From the NCBI RefSeq assembly GCF_005081945.1, contig NZ_CP034879.1:579932-643931 (forward strand): 64,000 nucleotides of DNA. Reading direction: 5' to 3'. Each line of letters opens with the position of its first letter. Positions within the stretch are counted from its first letter, which is position 1. Position numbers and translations under genes: made by a program. The notes below the pieces were generated by a model, which worked only from the letters and a program-made list of their open reading frames with translations, was not told the origin of the DNA and did not search any database. Of this stretch, positions 63,180 through 64,000 are shown piece by piece. The DNA is from Buchnera aphidicola (Brachycaudus cardui). Lineage in GTDB: Bacteria; Pseudomonadota; Gammaproteobacteria; Enterobacterales; Enterobacteriaceae.

Positions 63180-63752
63180 TTATTTTAATTCATTTAATTT
63201 CATATTAATAATTTCTTTAGATGCATTAGAACTTTCAAGAAATAAGCTCTTTTCCCAAGCTTTTATTGCTGCTTTTTTATTATTTTGTTTAAAAAAAATA
63301 TCACCTTTTATATTTTCGATTATATTAGACCAGTTATGATCATTAATAGTTTTAAGTATATTTATAGATTTTTTATATTCTTTTTGTTGTATTGTAATTT
63401 TAGTGATTCTTATTTTTAAAATATTTCTTAAATTTTCTTCTTTTGTATATTTTAAGCTATTATTTAATTGAATAATAGCTTTCTGGAAATCATTTTTTAA
63501 CACATATTTTTTTGCTAGAAACATAGCAGTTAAAGTACCATAAATATTTTTATTTTGAATGATAAATGTTTCAGCTTTATTTAAGTTTGTGGGTTTATTT
63601 ATATTGATTTCTTTTATAATATTTTCATATTGTAATGGATTTAAATTATTTGTATCAGTTTTAAAGGAATATTTCCAATAGCATAAAATTATACTGAAAA
63701 TAATAAAAAATATAATAAAAAATATGATTTTTGTTTTAAAAAAATTGAACAT
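63180..63752 (-). CDS. yfgM: YfgM family membrane-anchored TPR-like protein
   Basis: YfgM is an inner-membrane protein associated with the Sec translocon and periplasmic chaperones. The protein is 190 residues (E. coli 206). One membrane helix at about residues 8-26 is followed by a periplasmic helical repeat domain, with NIYGTLTAMFLAKKYVLKNDFQKAIIQLNN and GDIFFKQNNKKAAIKAWEKSL resembling E. coli. The N-terminal cytoplasmic part is almost lost. It lies 80 bp upstream of der, the ancestral order without bamB. Confidence 0.88.
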   Translation of the reverse strand: MFNFFKTKIIFFIIFFIIFSIILCYWKYSFKTDTNNLNPLQYENIIKEININKPTNLNKAETFIIQNKNIYGTLTAMFLAKKYVLKNDFQKAIIQLNNSLKYTKEENLRNILKIRITKITIQQKEYKKSINILKTINDHNWSNIIENIKGDIFFKQNNKKAAIKAWEKSLFLESSNASKEIINMKLNELK

Positions 63753-64000
63753 TTGATTCTCTTTGATTTCAGATGATATATATTAATTTTTTTATAAATT
63801 AATAATTTTTTATATTAATACTACTAATTAATATTACTATTTTAACTAAAATATAATTTTTTTTTTAAAATTTTGTCTTGAATGCAATAGTGAATTTCAT
63901 TATTAATAATTTTTTATTTAATTTAGCTTAAAATTATAACATATAAAAAAGTTATCCGTATGAAAATCACTAATTGTACACAGTTAGTTAATGTCATAAC
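63753..64000. other. A/T-rich right end of the window
   Basis: No gene is recognisable. The last 60 bp contain TTATCCGTA (63952-63960) and TTGTACACA (63974-63982), which match the DnaA-box consensus TTATNCACA at seven and eight of nine positions. An ATG at 63960 opens a frame to the window end, but the 13 codons visible match nothing I know. In Buchnera the region beyond yfgM is near the replication origin, from memory. Confidence 0.35.

Noticed and set aside
63960..64000. Possible gene start at the right edge
   Set aside because: Only 13 codons are visible and they match no family I know; not enough to call.

Overview
This window is a piece of the chromosome of an aphid endosymbiont, almost certainly Buchnera aphidicola (inference). 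Composition is extremely AT-rich. Nearly every protein reads as a shortened, Lys/Asn/Ile-rich version of an Escherichia coli protein. Gene blocks keep enterobacterial order with many intervening genes deleted. No insertion sequences, phage genes or CRISPR arrays are visible. Calls come from recognising family sequences by eye; no database was searched.

Layout. 1-16 kb: deoB (partial), prfC, ansA, nfuA, ssb, dnaB, gshB-ruvX, yggS, hemW, trmB, mutY-yggX, murI, sbcB, tmaR, then tRNA-Asn and tRNA-Ile(CAU). 16-34 kb: pyrE, dut, cysQ, a long minus-strand block rplI/rpsR/rpsF/rnr/purA/hflC/hflK/miaA/mutL, the mannitol genes mtlD-mtlA, pgi, then orn, tRNA-Gly and an interrupted amiB. 34-43 kb: rpmE, a miniature FtsN, hslVU, ibpA, fpr, epmA, coaD, one orphan gene and rsmJ. 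43-57 kb: pitA, ynfM, dapF, cyaY, hemC-hemD, the Pro/His/Arg tRNA cluster, rho, trxA, rep, ilvD-ilvC and tRNA-Trp. 57-64 kb: iscS-iscU, hscB-hscA-fdx, der, yfgM.

Function. The set is mostly core information processing (dnaB, ssb, rep, mutL, mutY, rho, ribosomal proteins, tRNA modification). Added to this are symbiosis-relevant biosynthesis (ilvC/ilvD, dapF, cysQ, the siroheme precursor genes hemC/hemD), Fe-S assembly, heat-shock proteins, and a few transporters (MtlA, PitA, YnfM).

Most notable observations. Four genes (yggS, mutL, the orphan gene, hemD) are each broken by one frameshift inside a coding-strand run of 9 or 10 adenines. In all four, adding exactly one A restores a full-length, family-like protein. 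This fits either RNA-polymerase slippage rescue or systematic homopolymer undercalling. amiB has an in-frame TGA between its signal peptide and its amidase domain. FtsN is reduced to about 90 residues and ends just after the segment known as its essential core. The likely sigma-32 promoter of ibpA contains an 11-A run between its -35 and -10 elements, the kind of site known to govern thermal tolerance in Buchnera of pea aphid.
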